Shown: positions 31,301 through 41,894, counted from the stretch's first letter. The stretch is DNA of 64,000 bases from Stentor coeruleus (GCA_001970955.1 MPUH01000331.1:1-64000), one strand, 5' to 3'. Program-made: numbers and translations. Notes: generated by a model not told the origin, from the letters alone.

Positions 31301-34300
31301 AAGTGATGATTATCAATTTACTTCAATAAAAATTTTCACTGACAACTCATTAACAAAAACTATCGTCTCTTATTCAGGGTTAAGTGATAAAAACTGCCAA
31401 GTCTCTGGGGCTAGTTCAAAAGGACTTTCATATTTCACAACAGTAAATGTTCTTCCTAATGGTATTGGTCTTGTTGGTACTTATCTTTATCTAGAATTTT
31501 CCCTTACTCATAGTTTGCCTAAAAAAAGTATAATCAGCATAAATAGTGCTTCTGGTTCATGGACAAGTCTTGGGGATATAAAAGAAAGTTGTTGGTTTAC
31601 TTTAGATTATTCACATTGTCAAGCATCAGTATCATCTATTGATATAGTATTAGCAGAAGAATATATAGAATATTCTAAACTTACTATTGTTATCGATAAT
31701 GCTTTTACTTTACCAAGTACTTCAGGGTCAACATCTAAAGGGTTTACTGTGACAACAAGTTTTGAAGGTACAGTTTTGGATTATGATAACCCTAGTGCAC
31801 CAAGTTCTATGCAAAAACTTACAGTTAATGCTTTACCTGATAGTACAATTAGTCAGAATAATGATGTTTATTTTACACCTACTGGTAAATATGAGCTTGC
31901 TAGTTATGTTTTTAATTTTACAAGTGATGCTATTGTTTCATTAACTTATAGCATTTATTTAGTATTCCCTAAAAACTTTGACCCATATCTTGGAGGTGGA
32001 TATAAAAAATACCCATCAGGAGACCCTACAGGATTTTATTTAGACTGTGACTCTGATACTAAAGGTATGTCTAAGATTACTTGTAAAGTTGATCATTGGA
32101 TTGTGTATATTAATGGAATTACTGATAATATCCAAAATGGGACAATTTTCACAATCAACCTACATAATATCAGAACCCCATCATCAATAGGATCTATAGG
32201 TGTATATATTTTAAACTCTAATGGCAAAATCATAACATATAATAAAGCATTTAATGTAGCAGATCCTCAAGCTTTTCCTAGTAATATTGAAATAAAAAGC
32301 TTAACAGGATCAGTTTCAAGTCTTCGTTCAAGTAGTGTTTATACTTTAGAAACTTATTTACCAATTTTAAGTATAGGAGATGAGATTATTATAAATTTTC
32401 CTGAACAATATTATTTAATAAGAGATAATAAAGCTACAATTTCATGCTCTGGAAGTAGTTCAACTTGGCAAGAATCTTCTGGAAATTGTAATGTTTATGA
32501 TGGTTATATAATATTAGAAGTTACAAATGAATTAACTCAAAGTGAATTAGCTACATTAGTTTTTACTGTTAATAATCCTGAATGGGGTTTTGAAGATATA
32601 GATGAAAAATATGCTTTTGGGGATTTAGATTTTTGGACTGGGAAAATTGAAATTATTGTGGCAAGTGGGAATAATTATAATGGAAGAAGCTATGGCCAAC
32701 ATTATGGATATATTGGTCTACGTGAAATCAAACTACCTATCCTAATCAACAACTACAACGCAATGACCAAATCAAACCATATCGTAATAAAACCAGGAAC
32801 CCTAGAAAGTAACATCCAAATAAAAGTTGACTATCCTCTAAAAGCTGATAAAATCCAATTAACCCCAAATAACTCAGCCGTTAATACAGTTGAGTTAAAA
32901 TTTTATTCATCAAAAAACTACACGATAACCAAAGATATGACAACAATCGAATTCAGTGTTGGTGTTGCTTCAAATGCTAAAGACTCTATGAACTATATTG
33001 AATGGACAGTATCTGAGACATCTCTTAATGGTACTTCATTATATGCTGTAAACTATAAAACTTTAGTTGAAGTATATGATTCTGATGATATAGTCTTAGA
33101 ATTGCGTAGTGTAGACCAAACAATATGTAATGTGCCAATTGGATATTTAGGACCACTTATTGAGATTTATGCTCCAAAATCTCCAGTTTCAGATCTAAGT
33201 ATTTCATTCGCTTTATTAAACTCCTCATTGATTGGGGTGAGTTTTTCCCCTAGTTCTGTAACATTTGTCACTAACGAGCAGTACAAATATTTCCAAATCC
33301 AACTCAATAGTACTTTTAATGGTGGTATTAATGGAGGACCTTATCAATATTCTTTCACTATGACAGGTGCTGATGTTTTAGCTTATAAACAAATATCAGT
33401 TGCTGAATTTTACGCTTATAACAATATAGAAAATGTCAAAGTTACAATTGAGTCTTTATCTTTTACCCAAATCACACAAACCTCAGCATCGATTTCTATA
33501 AAAACAGACTCATCTTGTTTGGTATATTGGGAATTCTGCCCTTATAATACTTTATTTTCATCATATGGAGAACTTGTAGATAAAGTATATCCTTTGACAA
33601 GCCAAAATTCAACAAATCTTAAACTTGATACACAGATAAGCAATTATTTACTTGGATTAAGATATAAACCTAGAGATAATGAATCTTGGAAGGATTTCCA
33701 AAAGAAAATGTATGCATATAATCTTGAATACTGTTTTTATTCAGCAGTTTTTGTCTCAGCTTCAACATCAACAGAGATTTTTGCCCCATATTTTTTATGG
33801 GCTGAGACTGAATATAAAATTCAAGCTTTTGCTGTTAATGTATATGGGAATACATCAGAAACATGGACTTATGAAACAACAAAGACAATGCCTGAGCCTA
33901 TACAAATTACAATGACTATAACTGGGATTAATAATTATGAAGCAAGTGAAGTTGGCGATGCAATTTCTACAGCTTTAGGAATAAATTCTAAAAGATTTTC
34001 TATTACAAAATCCTCACGTAGACACCTTATCACTACTGTTGTTGGGGTTTTAAATGTTGATAGGTCATCAGCTACTAGCCCTGATACCTTATATACTAAT
34101 ATTGATTCTGATCTTTTAACTGCTTTATTAAATGATGTGGGTTATTCATTATCTAAGGAAATTATAAAGCAAAGTTCATATAAAATATCATCAGGTATGC
34201 CTGAAATAATATATAAAAACTTGAATTCTATAACTTTGACTTCAGATGCTAATGAAAATGGTCAAATATGTTGTGTTGCTGAAGTTACTAAAAATTTTAC

Positions 34301-34586
34301 TAGTGATATTACTGATATGCAAGTTTATTTGGGAATTGATAGGGATAATATTAATGCTATGTCAAATTGCACGGATCTTGATGTAAATATGACTATTGTG
34401 ATTAATGGGCTTTCTGCGGCAACTGGGTATAATATTTCGTGTATTTATGTATCGGAATTCCCTGTTTGGCCAAGTATGAGTGAGATTTATGAGATGTATG
34501 GGATTACAGAAGTGGCGAATAATGATTTTAGTACAAGTGGAATGGCTTGGATTGTGGTGGCAATAGGGTTTTTAGTATTAGCTTAA
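28377..34586 (+). CDS. Giant secreted, probably GPI-anchored surface protein (2,069 aa)
   Basis: A signal peptide (MFLPLFLNLLQQAYSG) opens the protein. About 1,600 residues of Ser/Thr-rich, beta-strand-rich sequence follow, with recurring blocks ending in patterns such as GxIxIxFPxxF, as in LGVIFPAGVTF and EIIINFPEQYY, suggesting repeated Ig-like extracellular modules of roughly 150-200 aa. Many Asn-x-Ser/Thr sites are present. Residues of about 1685-1838 look like a fibronectin-III-type unit with paired Cys (CLVYWEFC). The end is a small-residue site followed by a short hydrophobic tail (GMAWIVVAIGFLVLA) stopping with no cytoplasmic residues, typical of a GPI-attachment signal. Ciliates coat cells and cilia with such proteins. 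I do not recognise a named family. Confidence 0.8.
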   Translation: MFLPLFLNLLQQAYSGITLGSQDSFDPGVLSWSKTTWVPSPIYLETSNAGSTTQVTVFAHTETSLNLGVLCVSFPTGFVVSSSCVSDITVDEDMDFSVTFDSVVLPSSVGIYGPVKVYTATSETGNIYDLNTNFATILITAKASTGSGLDISAENTYVQSKTAVLVTFTIKEDMWEHDSVIIEYPQSFSVSNPTCESISDSDTLYLVGPNGMPELMCIVESDIIHIYGIGNDILLDSLDSTSLTLKIKISGFTTPNVAFSTPNLPTWNLYTKRLNHIIETYTKAGPTLAPKVLSITSFSPKISQTLISGLTTYMVLSFTLSCSIPTTGTLSFTFTGLDLAFTSWKKDASQLPSSGTTSYYSLSTSISSECTITQTSLSCASFTSIMPSGTYTLTIYPKFTSSTSSVVIETSDGGYSIERSAAYSKSLSAVGTMLTYGHLKFSVDNTGTYSAATGSDVIGYFCIKSPVSIPLSTEITLNLPYSLGAGDMKITAESTIKGNMLKSSTQIDHYYDETLTSLQNPTASEGKIVISLAADTQIADYIYIYLTSDDIGTLPAFTLPYASSDISTNYEYTVSITVDSKEYIYAGPLTILVSSVVSITKELLCTTSFEGLPYEISFMSPYNFQPSSGSLYISIDFEGFDDDLGSGLNIGDTYPLDTDLTGVVLTLGTGNVIMQGLVSLDSTTTYNLKFPIGPKISSVSAKINVYFITSNVEHLVLSSDLGLSMLSSITHFLSATVATYVNSVSATPKPLETFSLEIQPKSSNTVNTGYLGVIFPAGVTFSSPSVYKSGSPSTTTNVLYSFGSSDNNFAFPGIFYELNSDFYVSSSSTTAIISGIVAPLGGFTGDVYVYFVAAGTKGSSCNYLKLSINPTITFSPYTFTESEFTPSSISARGPNSILTNVTSKLTMPINIPSSSIIVFTLNWDLSVLSTFSISGITDCDLTKNDNIITIVLNSDLTSSSIITFTAYNLLPPITTSDDYQFTSIKIFTDNSLTKTIVSYSGLSDKNCQVSGASSKGLSYFTTVNVLPNGIGLVGTYLYLEFSLTHSLPKKSIISINSASGSWTSLGDIKESCWFTLDYSHCQASVSSIDIVLAEEYIEYSKLTIVIDNAFTLPSTSGSTSKGFTVTTSFEGTVLDYDNPSAPSSMQKLTVNALPDSTISQNNDVYFTPTGKYELASYVFNFTSDAIVSLTYSIYLVFPKNFDPYLGGGYKKYPSGDPTGFYLDCDSDTKGMSKITCKVDHWIVYINGITDNIQNGTIFTINLHNIRTPSSIGSIGVYILNSNGKIITYNKAFNVADPQAFPSNIEIKSLTGSVSSLRSSSVYTLETYLPILSIGDEIIINFPEQYYLIRDNKATISCSGSSSTWQESSGNCNVYDGYIILEVTNELTQSELATLVFTVNNPEWGFEDIDEKYAFGDLDFWTGKIEIIVASGNNYNGRSYGQHYGYIGLREIKLPILINNYNAMTKSNHIVIKPGTLESNIQIKVDYPLKADKIQLTPNNSAVNTVELKFYSSKNYTITKDMTTIEFSVGVASNAKDSMNYIEWTVSETSLNGTSLYAVNYKTLVEVYDSDDIVLELRSVDQTICNVPIGYLGPLIEIYAPKSPVSDLSISFALLNSSLIGVSFSPSSVTFVTNEQYKYFQIQLNSTFNGGINGGPYQYSFTMTGADVLAYKQISVAEFYAYNNIENVKVTIESLSFTQITQTSASISIKTDSSCLVYWEFCPYNTLFSSYGELVDKVYPLTSQNSTNLKLDTQISNYLLGLRYKPRDNESWKDFQKKMYAYNLEYCFYSAVFVSASTSTEIFAPYFLWAETEYKIQAFAVNVYGNTSETWTYETTKTMPEPIQITMTITGINNYEASEVGDAISTALGINSKRFSITKSSRRHLITTVVGVLNVDRSSATSPDTLYTNIDSDLLTALLNDVGYSLSKEIIKQSSYKISSGMPEIIYKNLNSITLTSDANENGQICCVAEVTKNFTSDITDMQVYLGIDRDNINAMSNCTDLDVNMTIVINGLSAATGYNISCIYVSEFPVWPSMSEIYEMYGITEVANNDFSTSGMAWIVVAIGFLVLA

Positions 34587-35000
34587 TATGAAAGTTTTAA
34601 ATTTAAGGGTTTAGGATTTTAAGTTTTTTAAAGGGAATGATGTGGTTTTGGTTTCGATTTTGAATTAAGGTTATATTTTTATATTGAATTCAAATTTAAA
34701 AGTTGTATTTCGGTACTGGTTTTTTGGAGATGCATTTTAGGATTTATAATGATTTTATTATAACTTAGGGTTTTTTATAGGTTAATTATATGTTGATTAT
34801 GGGTATTTAGGATTAGAATTTTCTCTAATATCTTCTTAAAAAAACTCTTAAATTTTCCCTAACTTTGTCACAATACAAAATTTTAAAAAAAATTTCTTAT
34901 TCTCAAGCAAAAAATTCCCCTTCCACGACCCTAGCATTATTTTAGAAGCTGAAAACACAATATAATTATCTGAAAAAATTCTCATATATTTAAAACTATA
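34587..35000. other. Convergent 3' spacer
   Basis: Between the ends of the surface-protein gene (plus) and PEX12 (minus). The left part to about 34,810 is G/T-rich and C-poor; the right part is C/A-rich and G-poor, so each 3' flank is C-depleted on its own coding strand. No gene is seen. Confidence 0.55.
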
Positions 35001-35765
35001 TTAAACTCCTTCATGCATATGGATTTTACGCATATTCCTAAGCGAACTTCTAATATTAGTCACTGGACAAGCACTATAAACCTGTAAATGTTGTCTTATA
35101 CAAGTATAACAAAACACATATCCTGAACTACTAAGCGCAGTAGGGTTCACAAATTTTTCTTTACAAATAGGGCATAATCCTTTCCCAATCACACTATCTT
35201 TATATGGTGGTTGGATATTATCTAAAGCCATAACTTCACTAACTCCTTTTTTAGATGTAAAAAACACCTCAACTGCTTTTAAAAGTAGTAAAAGGCCAAT
35301 AAAAGCTGTACCCATCCTATATCGAGTTTTTTGTCTTATAAGCTCTTGTTTTAATATAGCGAATTCTGGAGAATAGTAATTATAATTGAAATAAAGAAAG
35401 CCAAGCATTGTCAACCCTTTGAGGAAACTATAAATTTGGCCTGGGAGAGGGAATTTTATAAAGCATGGGAGAAGGTAATGGATAAAAAGATAGGAAAAAA
35501 TACTGGATTTTGAAGTAATATTCCGACAGAGTGAATAGAAGTTTTCGCTAAATGTACCTTTTGTTGTTAGTAAAGAGTAAAGGTCTAATAAAGCACATAA
35601 AATACTAGAGATTTCATAAGAATAATAGCGAAATGGGGTTAGTGATGGAGTTTTGTCTAACAAAATAGAGACTAAGTGTCTAACGCTTTGCCAGAGCATG
35701 TCATTAAGACGGTCTTGCATTGTGATTTCATAAAAACTCGGCTTGGAATCAGTTATCGCATCCAT
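35001..35765 (-). CDS. PEX12: Peroxin-12, peroxisomal ubiquitin-ligase subunit
   Basis: The N-terminus (PSFYEITMQDRLNDMLW) and a following FSENFYSL match the conserved peroxin-12 start. Hydrophobic segments between about residues 80 and 175 are the membrane region. The C-terminal RING is the reduced PEX12 form with C198, C201, C219, C222 and C233, including SSGYVFCYTC and ACPVTN. In the family this RING holds a single zinc. PEX12 works with PEX2 and PEX10 in the peroxisomal membrane to ubiquitylate and recycle the import receptor PEX5. At 254 aa it is shorter than the human protein (359 aa) but keeps both ends. It shows the organism has peroxisomes. Confidence 0.88.
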   Translation of the reverse strand: MDAITDSKPSFYEITMQDRLNDMLWQSVRHLVSILLDKTPSLTPFRYYSYEISSILCALLDLYSLLTTKGTFSENFYSLCRNITSKSSIFSYLFIHYLLPCFIKFPLPGQIYSFLKGLTMLGFLYFNYNYYSPEFAILKQELIRQKTRYRMGTAFIGLLLLLKAVEVFFTSKKGVSEVMALDNIQPPYKDSVIGKGLCPICKEKFVNPTALSSSGYVFCYTCIRQHLQVYSACPVTNIRSSLRNMRKIHMHEGV

Positions 35766-35909
35766 TACACAATTTTTTTATACATTTTTCTATGAAAAAG
35801 TCTAAGTTTTATATAAAAGCATGATGAAAAATATGAAAGCTCAGCTACAACTTTACCTCTAGTCATATTTTCTATAAAAATCATTACATGTATCATTATT
35901 TACAACAAA

Positions 35910-37883
35910 CTAGTTATTATCAAAGGCAAATATCGGAACCCCATTCCCATGATATATCAAAGATTTTGAAGATGGGGTATGTTCCACAGAAGACTGAGAC
36001 CTTTCACTACCACTTTTTAGTTGTTCAATAATTTGGTCAAGTGAATCATTAATTTGATTACTTGTTTTTTTTATATTCACGACATTCTTTTTTATGTTTT
36101 CAATATTCAAAGCTGATGCTTCTTCATCAGTAAGCAAATCTTTACCTAGTTTCCAGTTCTCTTCTTCAAAAAACTCTTTTGATATTCTTTTATTTATGAA
36201 CTCATTAATGTCTTTTAGGTTTTTTATATGCTCCCCTTTGCTAAACTCTTTAATTTCTTGAATGTTTTCCTTTAGGACTGTGAAAATTTTATCGCTTTCA
36301 TATGCTTGGACTACTAAGTCGTGCCAGACCGCTTGGAAAGTGGATTTTATATATTCAAGTAAGTCGTAGTTCATTATAAGAAGACTAGATTTTGCACAGC
36401 ATTTAATCGAGTAGGTTCGATTTAATTGTTTAACCACTTCGATATCCCCAAAACAGCATCCAGGAAGCAGAGAGACTAGAATAATTTCTTCTTCATTAAT
36501 TTCAGCTTTAACTTCAACTTTTCCTCTTAATAAAAAGAAAATTTCATCAGCATATTCTCCAATTTTATATACATAGTTATCTTTAAGAACAATAACATGA
36601 GATAAAAACGGTACAACACTGCTTATAAATGTTGAGTTTCTATATTTGAAAAAATTGAGGAATTTAGCTGAGCCTTGATGCATTGATAAAGCGATTTCAT
36701 ATCTAAGGTTTTTGGGGAGTTCGAAAAAAATATTCCTTTGGTCAGTCCATTTGAAACCTTCAAATTCAGAAGAAGACTTAACATAATGTCTGATTTTTAA
36801 TCTAAGGTCTTTAGAAAGGTTAGATTCTTTGCTGAATTCATCAATGGCTGAAAGTCTATTCATAAGTACAGTTTCCCTAACTATCTCTTACTTGGTTTCC
36901 AAGCTGCTCAAAATTGAAGCCAAACTGCCGATGATAAAAGAATAAAAGCAAATGCCAAAAAGCATCCAAAAAATGGCGACAATACATTCAGCACTAGTCC
37001 CTGGGGTAATATCCCCATACCCAACTGTCGAAAAAGTGACGAAACACCAATAAATCGATAAAATATATTGTTGTTCATCTAAAAAATTACCTTTAAAAAC
37101 CCAAGTTCTTGTATCATAATTCTCCAATTTAGGCAAAAACGCCCACATACAAGCGAAAATATGCACACAAATTAAAACCGTTACAAAAACACCAATAAGC
37201 CTTGCCACGCTTTGTTTTATATTAAAAAAGTCTTGAATTTTCATAACAATTTCACTGTTTTTATACTGCTGGATAAGCTTAAAAATCTTGGAGATACGCA
37301 GTAAACGATATAAACGAGGCAATCTGAAAAGCCTTAATAAATTATTATATCCACTTGATGTTGTGCTTTCTAGGAATAAATCAAAAGGAAGACAACCGAT
37401 TAGATCAACCATCATCCACCCACGAAAGTAGTTTAATATGATTTTCTTGTGATTATAGATTAGATTATCGTATTCATCATAATATGCTGAAAAACAGTTG
37501 ATGAGAAAGTCGATAAAGAAAAGAAGGTTTAGAACATTGTCTAGCCACCACCAAGAGTCGTAGATCATCCCTTCGATAAAAGCTATACGATATGGCATTA
37601 TTGTCGCGGTATATAAGAGTAAAAATATCATTATGCTATCCCAAATCCTTTTGAATTTAGACTGTGGGTGGATTATTGACCAAAGTTTTGATACAAACTC
37701 TGAAGTCTGAGTTTTTTGTAAGTGACTAAGTACACTGAGCTTATATCGACGAGCTGCTTTATAATTATCAGCTTCATAACCTCTGCTACTTTGTGTATTG
37801 ATAATTGGGTCTTTTAAACAACTACTGTTATGAATTGAAGGCTCAAGGTTATCTTGTCGGTCAATTGAAGGTAAATCAAACAT
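35910..37883 (-). CDS. Cyclic-nucleotide-domain voltage-gated K+ channel (HCN/EAG superfamily), two exons
   Basis: Two frames joined by a 15-nt intron (36877-36891) give a 652-aa channel. S1 begins near residue 82. S4 is a basic helix (LFRLPRLYRLLRISKIFK, about 185-202). The pore carries the K+ filter TVGYGD at 286-291. S6 runs through FWMLFGICFYSFIIGSLAS, leading into SSLETKETVL, typical of the HCN/EAG C-linker entry. A cyclic-nucleotide-binding fold lies at about 430-510, but its phosphate cassette reads CFGDIEVVKQLNRTYS. The usual FGE is FGD and the residues after Arg differ, so ligand binding is doubtful. Such channels set membrane potential and ciliary responses in ciliates. The splice keeps the frame through K331-E332. 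Confidence 0.88.
36877..36891 (-). other. 15-nt intron in the K+ channel gene
   Basis: On the minus strand the intron reads GTAAGAGATAGTTAG. Removing it joins ETK to ETVLMNRL in frame across the S6/C-linker boundary; retaining it gives an immediate in-frame TAA. The A at position 10 is the likely branch point. Confidence 0.9.
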
Positions 37884-39008
37884 ATTTTATTCTAATTTTT
37901 ATTATATCCAAGCTATTTATTTATAATCTAAATTCAAAAGTTCAATACACACTCTAGTAAAACTCTTACTTGAAGTTCATATAATTTGATATAAAAAGCA
38001 ATCATTATGCAAATCTTGTATAAAACTGTATCTAAGAAATACTAATAATAAATGCATATGCTGTATAAACCTTGAGACCTAAATGTATTTTTAGGTTTAG
38101 TATGAAGTTTATTAAAACAATTCTCAAAAAGCTTCATCAAACTTAAATCAAACTTAATAGTTAAGGATTACAAAATTTGGCAATTCTCAGCGTAAGAGCT
38201 TATTATATAGTAAGACTAAACCTATAAATATCCAGTAATGAAAATAGTCAAATAAAGTCAATAAACAAACAAAAAATATCTGCAAGCTTTTAAACTTCCC
38301 CCAAGGGTTGCAAGAATTGATAATCTGATGAACTTAGGCTATAAAAAAATCGTATTTCATAAATATTAAATACTAGTATTTGGTCAGAGAATATATGCTT
38401 AGAGATTTTTTTTATTATTTATCTGAGTTCGAAAATTTAACTGACCCAATTGTATATGGATTTATTAAAAAATCTTATATTCTGTCACATACTTTCATTT
38501 CAAGAAAAACTTAGTGAATATATATATATAAAACATGATAGCTTATCGCTAAAAAAAATCAAAATCATTTACTTTGACAAAAACAAATTTATGTATAAAA
38601 AATTATATTAAAAAATTTTCATCAAAAGAATTAAACTCGTCTTATTCAAGCTTACCCTTAAAAAATTTCAGACTTCCACACAACTCAAAAGCATCATAAC
38701 TCATGGATATGAATTATTTTCAAGAATTAGTAAAGCTTATTTTCTCATAATAAATGCATAAATCAAACCCTTATAAGCAACAAAAACTTCTCTCTCATTT
38801 ATATAAATCATCACTATTTATTTTTACAAAATATTTTTCTCAAAGCATTAACTGTTTTTCTTACAGTTTTTTTTATATTTCCTCTCAATAACTCCACCTT
38901 TATTCTATAAAAAATTATATAAAAAACCAACTCTATCATATAAAAATTATAAACCCAACCGTTTTTATCTTTAAAATTAGCCTAGGATTTTACTAAAACA
39001 TTAATAAT
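37884..39008. other. Intergenic spacer
   Basis: About 1.1 kb, AT-rich, with no convincing frame. A short TATATATATATA run lies near 38,518. The sequence ATAATTTGATATAAAA at about 37,980 also occurs directly before the start codon of the HAMP sensor gene (41,878-41,893). Confidence 0.5.
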
Positions 39009-39905
39009 CTATTCAATATGTGATTCAAACAAAGTTTTTCCTGCTTTGAAAACCAACTTATCATGGATTTCAAATTCATTTTCTACAAACAGCCACGTGC
39101 CATTAGTAGACTTCTTATCCCCAATTCCATCTTTTAACATCCACCCTTTTTCTTGATGATAAGAAATATTGCATTGATATCTTGACAAATTACTATCATC
39201 AAATCTTATACGACAATCAGCCATCCGACCTATAAGGATTATATCATCATTAGGTTGAAAACAATATTCTTCATTAATTTTAGGCCCTTCAAGGAACTTA
39301 ATAACAATTTTTTTATCAAGTGAATTTAAGGACCCTGAACTTATAACTTTCATATGCGAGTTCCCGAATGATACTATAAAACCTTCTTTTAAGGCAAGTT
39401 CTGTACCGACTTTGACGAATGTACCAGTCCCGTCACCTAAATCAGAAATCATATATTTTGATGTTGATGGGTTGAATTTTATTAATAAGTGCTGCCGACC
39501 CATACCTTGTGCTTCTTCTTCAATAAGGTAATCATTGATTACTTCTCCATTGTCCATGAGTTGGCTTCCAATATATGTTTTGTAGTCATTCTTAGATCTT
39601 TTACTACCTTCTAGACCCGTTGCATTGATTTTTAATATAGTCCCGATTGGCACTATGCTGCTTTCAATTATCTTTAGATTTAACCTTGGGTATTCTATTG
39701 AGTTCTTTTCTTGGTTCGGCATTGGAGCTGCTATTACGATATTCTCATCTATATGCTTTGGTTCAGCATTAGGTGGATAAATTGATATGTGTGGCTTTGA
39801 TATAATACTATCACGCTTGGAATTTTTACTAGACTTTTCAATTTTTTCTTCTTCAGTTGCAGGGTTTTCACAACAGCATCGCATAAATAATTTTAAATTA
39901 AACAT
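39009..39905 (-). CDS. Tandem FHA-domain protein (298 aa)
   Basis: Residues of about 95-195 form an FHA domain with MGRQHLLIKF followed by SDLGDGTGTFVKVG. Residues of about 205-295 form a second, more canonical one: LIGRMADCRIRFDDSNLSRYQC with the GR, S-R and a later KKSTNGTW (phosphothreonine-binding loops). The first domain has lost the exact GR...SRxH pattern, so the second is the likelier phospho-reader. FHA domains bind phosphothreonine peptides in signalling and DNA-damage pathways. The N-terminus has three adjacent Cys (MRCCCENP) that could be palmitoylated, so membrane attachment is possible; translation may instead start at that second Met. No enzyme domain is attached. Confidence 0.8.
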   Translation of the reverse strand: MFNLKLFMRCCCENPATEEEKIEKSSKNSKRDSIISKPHISIYPPNAEPKHIDENIVIAAPMPNQEKNSIEYPRLNLKIIESSIVPIGTILKINATGLEGSKRSKNDYKTYIGSQLMDNGEVINDYLIEEEAQGMGRQHLLIKFNPSTSKYMISDLGDGTGTFVKVGTELALKEGFIVSFGNSHMKVISSGSLNSLDKKIVIKFLEGPKINEEYCFQPNDDIILIGRMADCRIRFDDSNLSRYQCNISYHQEKGWMLKDGIGDKKSTNGTWLFVENEFEIHDKLVFKAGKTLFESHIE

Positions 39906-40452
39906 TATATTTTTAAACGTTTTATCAATTTGGCGTCATTTTCTAGAGATGAAAATGATAAAAGAAATAGATGAAAAAACTAGGTAGTAATGAAAACTTT
40001 GTTTTATGATTTTTTGTAGTATTAGATAATGAAAACAACCGTAAATATAAGAATTTCTACCTTTTTGTAGAGTTTTTCAAAATGTATATCAAAAGTATAA
40101 AGTACATAAAGATCAAATTTCCTAAAACTTATAAATATTTTAGAATTTCTGATATAAATCTTATTAAATAGTACCCTACTAAAATTCCCAATACAAAAAA
40201 ATCCTATAACCAAAATTCCAATACAAAAATAGCATAACAAAAATTCCCAGTCTAAAAATTGTTTAAATTCAAAAAATCATAATTATCATCGATACTAGCA
40301 AATCAGCCCACATACTTAAAACGCATATTCCCTAGTCTAATTTCTTACTCTAATTCCCCCACCTTATTCTTCATCAAACCTCTCTTTTAAACTCCTAAAA
40401 AAATCACCAAAAAAAAATCCATAACAAATAAACCTACCTATTCATCATAAAT
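39906..40452. promoter_or_regulatory. Divergent promoter region between FHA and otubain genes
   Basis: No real gene is seen; a 72-codon minus frame (40022-40240) is low-complexity. The part next to the FHA gene is C-poor and the part next to the otubain gene (from about 40,240) is markedly G-poor, repeating the strand-composition switch seen at 28,035. Confidence 0.5.
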
Positions 40453-41625
40453 ATGCATCAAAATCAAAACATCTACATAAACTCTCCAAGTCCTCCAAAT
40501 TTACCTCAAACATCAAATTCAACTCCATTTATAGCCTCATTAAATATACCCCCTCCTCCACCAATTTTACCAATATCATCAACCTCACATCTAAATCCAT
40601 CAAATCCATCAAATTCAGACTTATCAGGACTTCCAGTTTTTCAAATCAATCCTATTCCACAAACTCATCAATTCAATCCTGAATCCCAACATTCAAGTCA
40701 ACCAATCAAAGACCTACCATTAAAAGCTTCTTCACCCGAAGATAAAATCAGATATTTTATACAAAATTACAAATTCAGAACATTGAATTTCCCTTTAGAC
40801 AATGATAAATACCCAGAAACCATAAGCAGCTTCTGGATTCCTATCGAAAAAATGAAGGATCTTTATAAATTCAACAAAAATTTTGTCACTAATGTCGAGA
40901 ATCTAATAAAAAAACACAAAATCGCCGCTTGGAAACGTAGCCGAGGTGATGGAAATTGTTATTTCCGTGCAGTAATAAGTAGTTATTTTGACAACATCCA
41001 CAAACCATGGCAGTCAATTGACTTATTAAAAAGCTTTAGAAATTTATTAAAAAGACATAGATTATTAGATGAAGGATATGGTGAATATGAAAAAGCAAAA
41101 GAAAATATTTTACAGAAAGTTGAAGAAAGTATTAGATTAAAAGAAAATTTAGATTATACAGGAGCTTATAGTTTATGTGCTAATTTGTTACAAGATAAAA
41201 ATTTTGATATAGATTTGGTAATGGTCGCTAGATATTTGACAGCTTGTAAATTGATTGAGATTAAAGATGATCCTAATATTAGTCCTTATGTTATAGATGG
41301 GATTGTTGGTGTGATAAATAATATGCTTTGTTTAGGAAATGAAGCAGGGGAATTAACTTTAATGATTTTACCGATGTGTCTTGGGGTGCAAGTTGTTCAG
41401 TTTATGTTTTTAGAAAAAGAAAATATGGTTCAAGAAAATTTCCCTCATGAGGTTTTGGTTCAGACTATGAAGATTAATGTTATAAGGAGAGAAGGACATT
41501 ATGATATTCTGTATACAAGACAAGAATTTGAATATGATATGTGCAGTTTAAATGATGGAACTTTTACATATATTGAAAGTGAGGAGTTCTATAAAGTTTG
41601 GCTTTCTTCGATAGGTCATAAGTAA
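40453..41625 (+). CDS. Otubain-like deubiquitinase (OTU, peptidase C65)
   Basis: The first 95 residues are a Pro/Ser/Asn-rich disordered tail with PPPPPILP. The remainder is an otubain domain. Catalytic Cys169 sits in RGDGNCYFRA with Asp166, and the catalytic His349 is in REGHYDILY, almost identical to OTUB1/OTUB2 (PDGNCFYRA and PGHYDILY). The intervening helices have the otubain layout. Otubains cleave ubiquitin chains (OTUB1 prefers Lys48) and can block E2 enzymes. At 390 aa it exceeds the usual 230-270 aa because of the disordered N-terminus, which might bind SH3/WW-type partners; that is inference. Confidence 0.88.
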   Translation: MHQNQNIYINSPSPPNLPQTSNSTPFIASLNIPPPPPILPISSTSHLNPSNPSNSDLSGLPVFQINPIPQTHQFNPESQHSSQPIKDLPLKASSPEDKIRYFIQNYKFRTLNFPLDNDKYPETISSFWIPIEKMKDLYKFNKNFVTNVENLIKKHKIAAWKRSRGDGNCYFRAVISSYFDNIHKPWQSIDLLKSFRNLLKRHRLLDEGYGEYEKAKENILQKVEESIRLKENLDYTGAYSLCANLLQDKNFDIDLVMVARYLTACKLIEIKDDPNISPYVIDGIVGVINNMLCLGNEAGELTLMILPMCLGVQVVQFMFLEKENMVQENFPHEVLVQTMKINVIRREGHYDILYTRQEFEYDMCSLNDGTFTYIESEEFYKVWLSSIGHK

Positions 41626-41894
41626 ACATTAGCTTTTTATAATAGTTTTAGGTATTTTTAATTAGACTATTATATAAACTATAGCTTAATACATAACAAA
41701 ATTTATACCAAATAAAAAAAAACAATTTCTATTACAACAATTCCATTAGATTCTAATCTTCTACACAGAAAAACCTTTTAAAAAAAAATCCCATATTTTG
41801 CACAATTATCCTATAAAACTTATCCCATCCTAAAAAACCATGTCACAAGTAAATTCTCTTTTTCTATAATAACTTTATATAATTTGATATAAAA

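Noticed and set aside
40022-40240. 72-codon minus frame with hydrophobic sequence
   Set aside because: Phe/Ile/Tyr-rich reading of AT-rich promoter DNA between two divergent genes.
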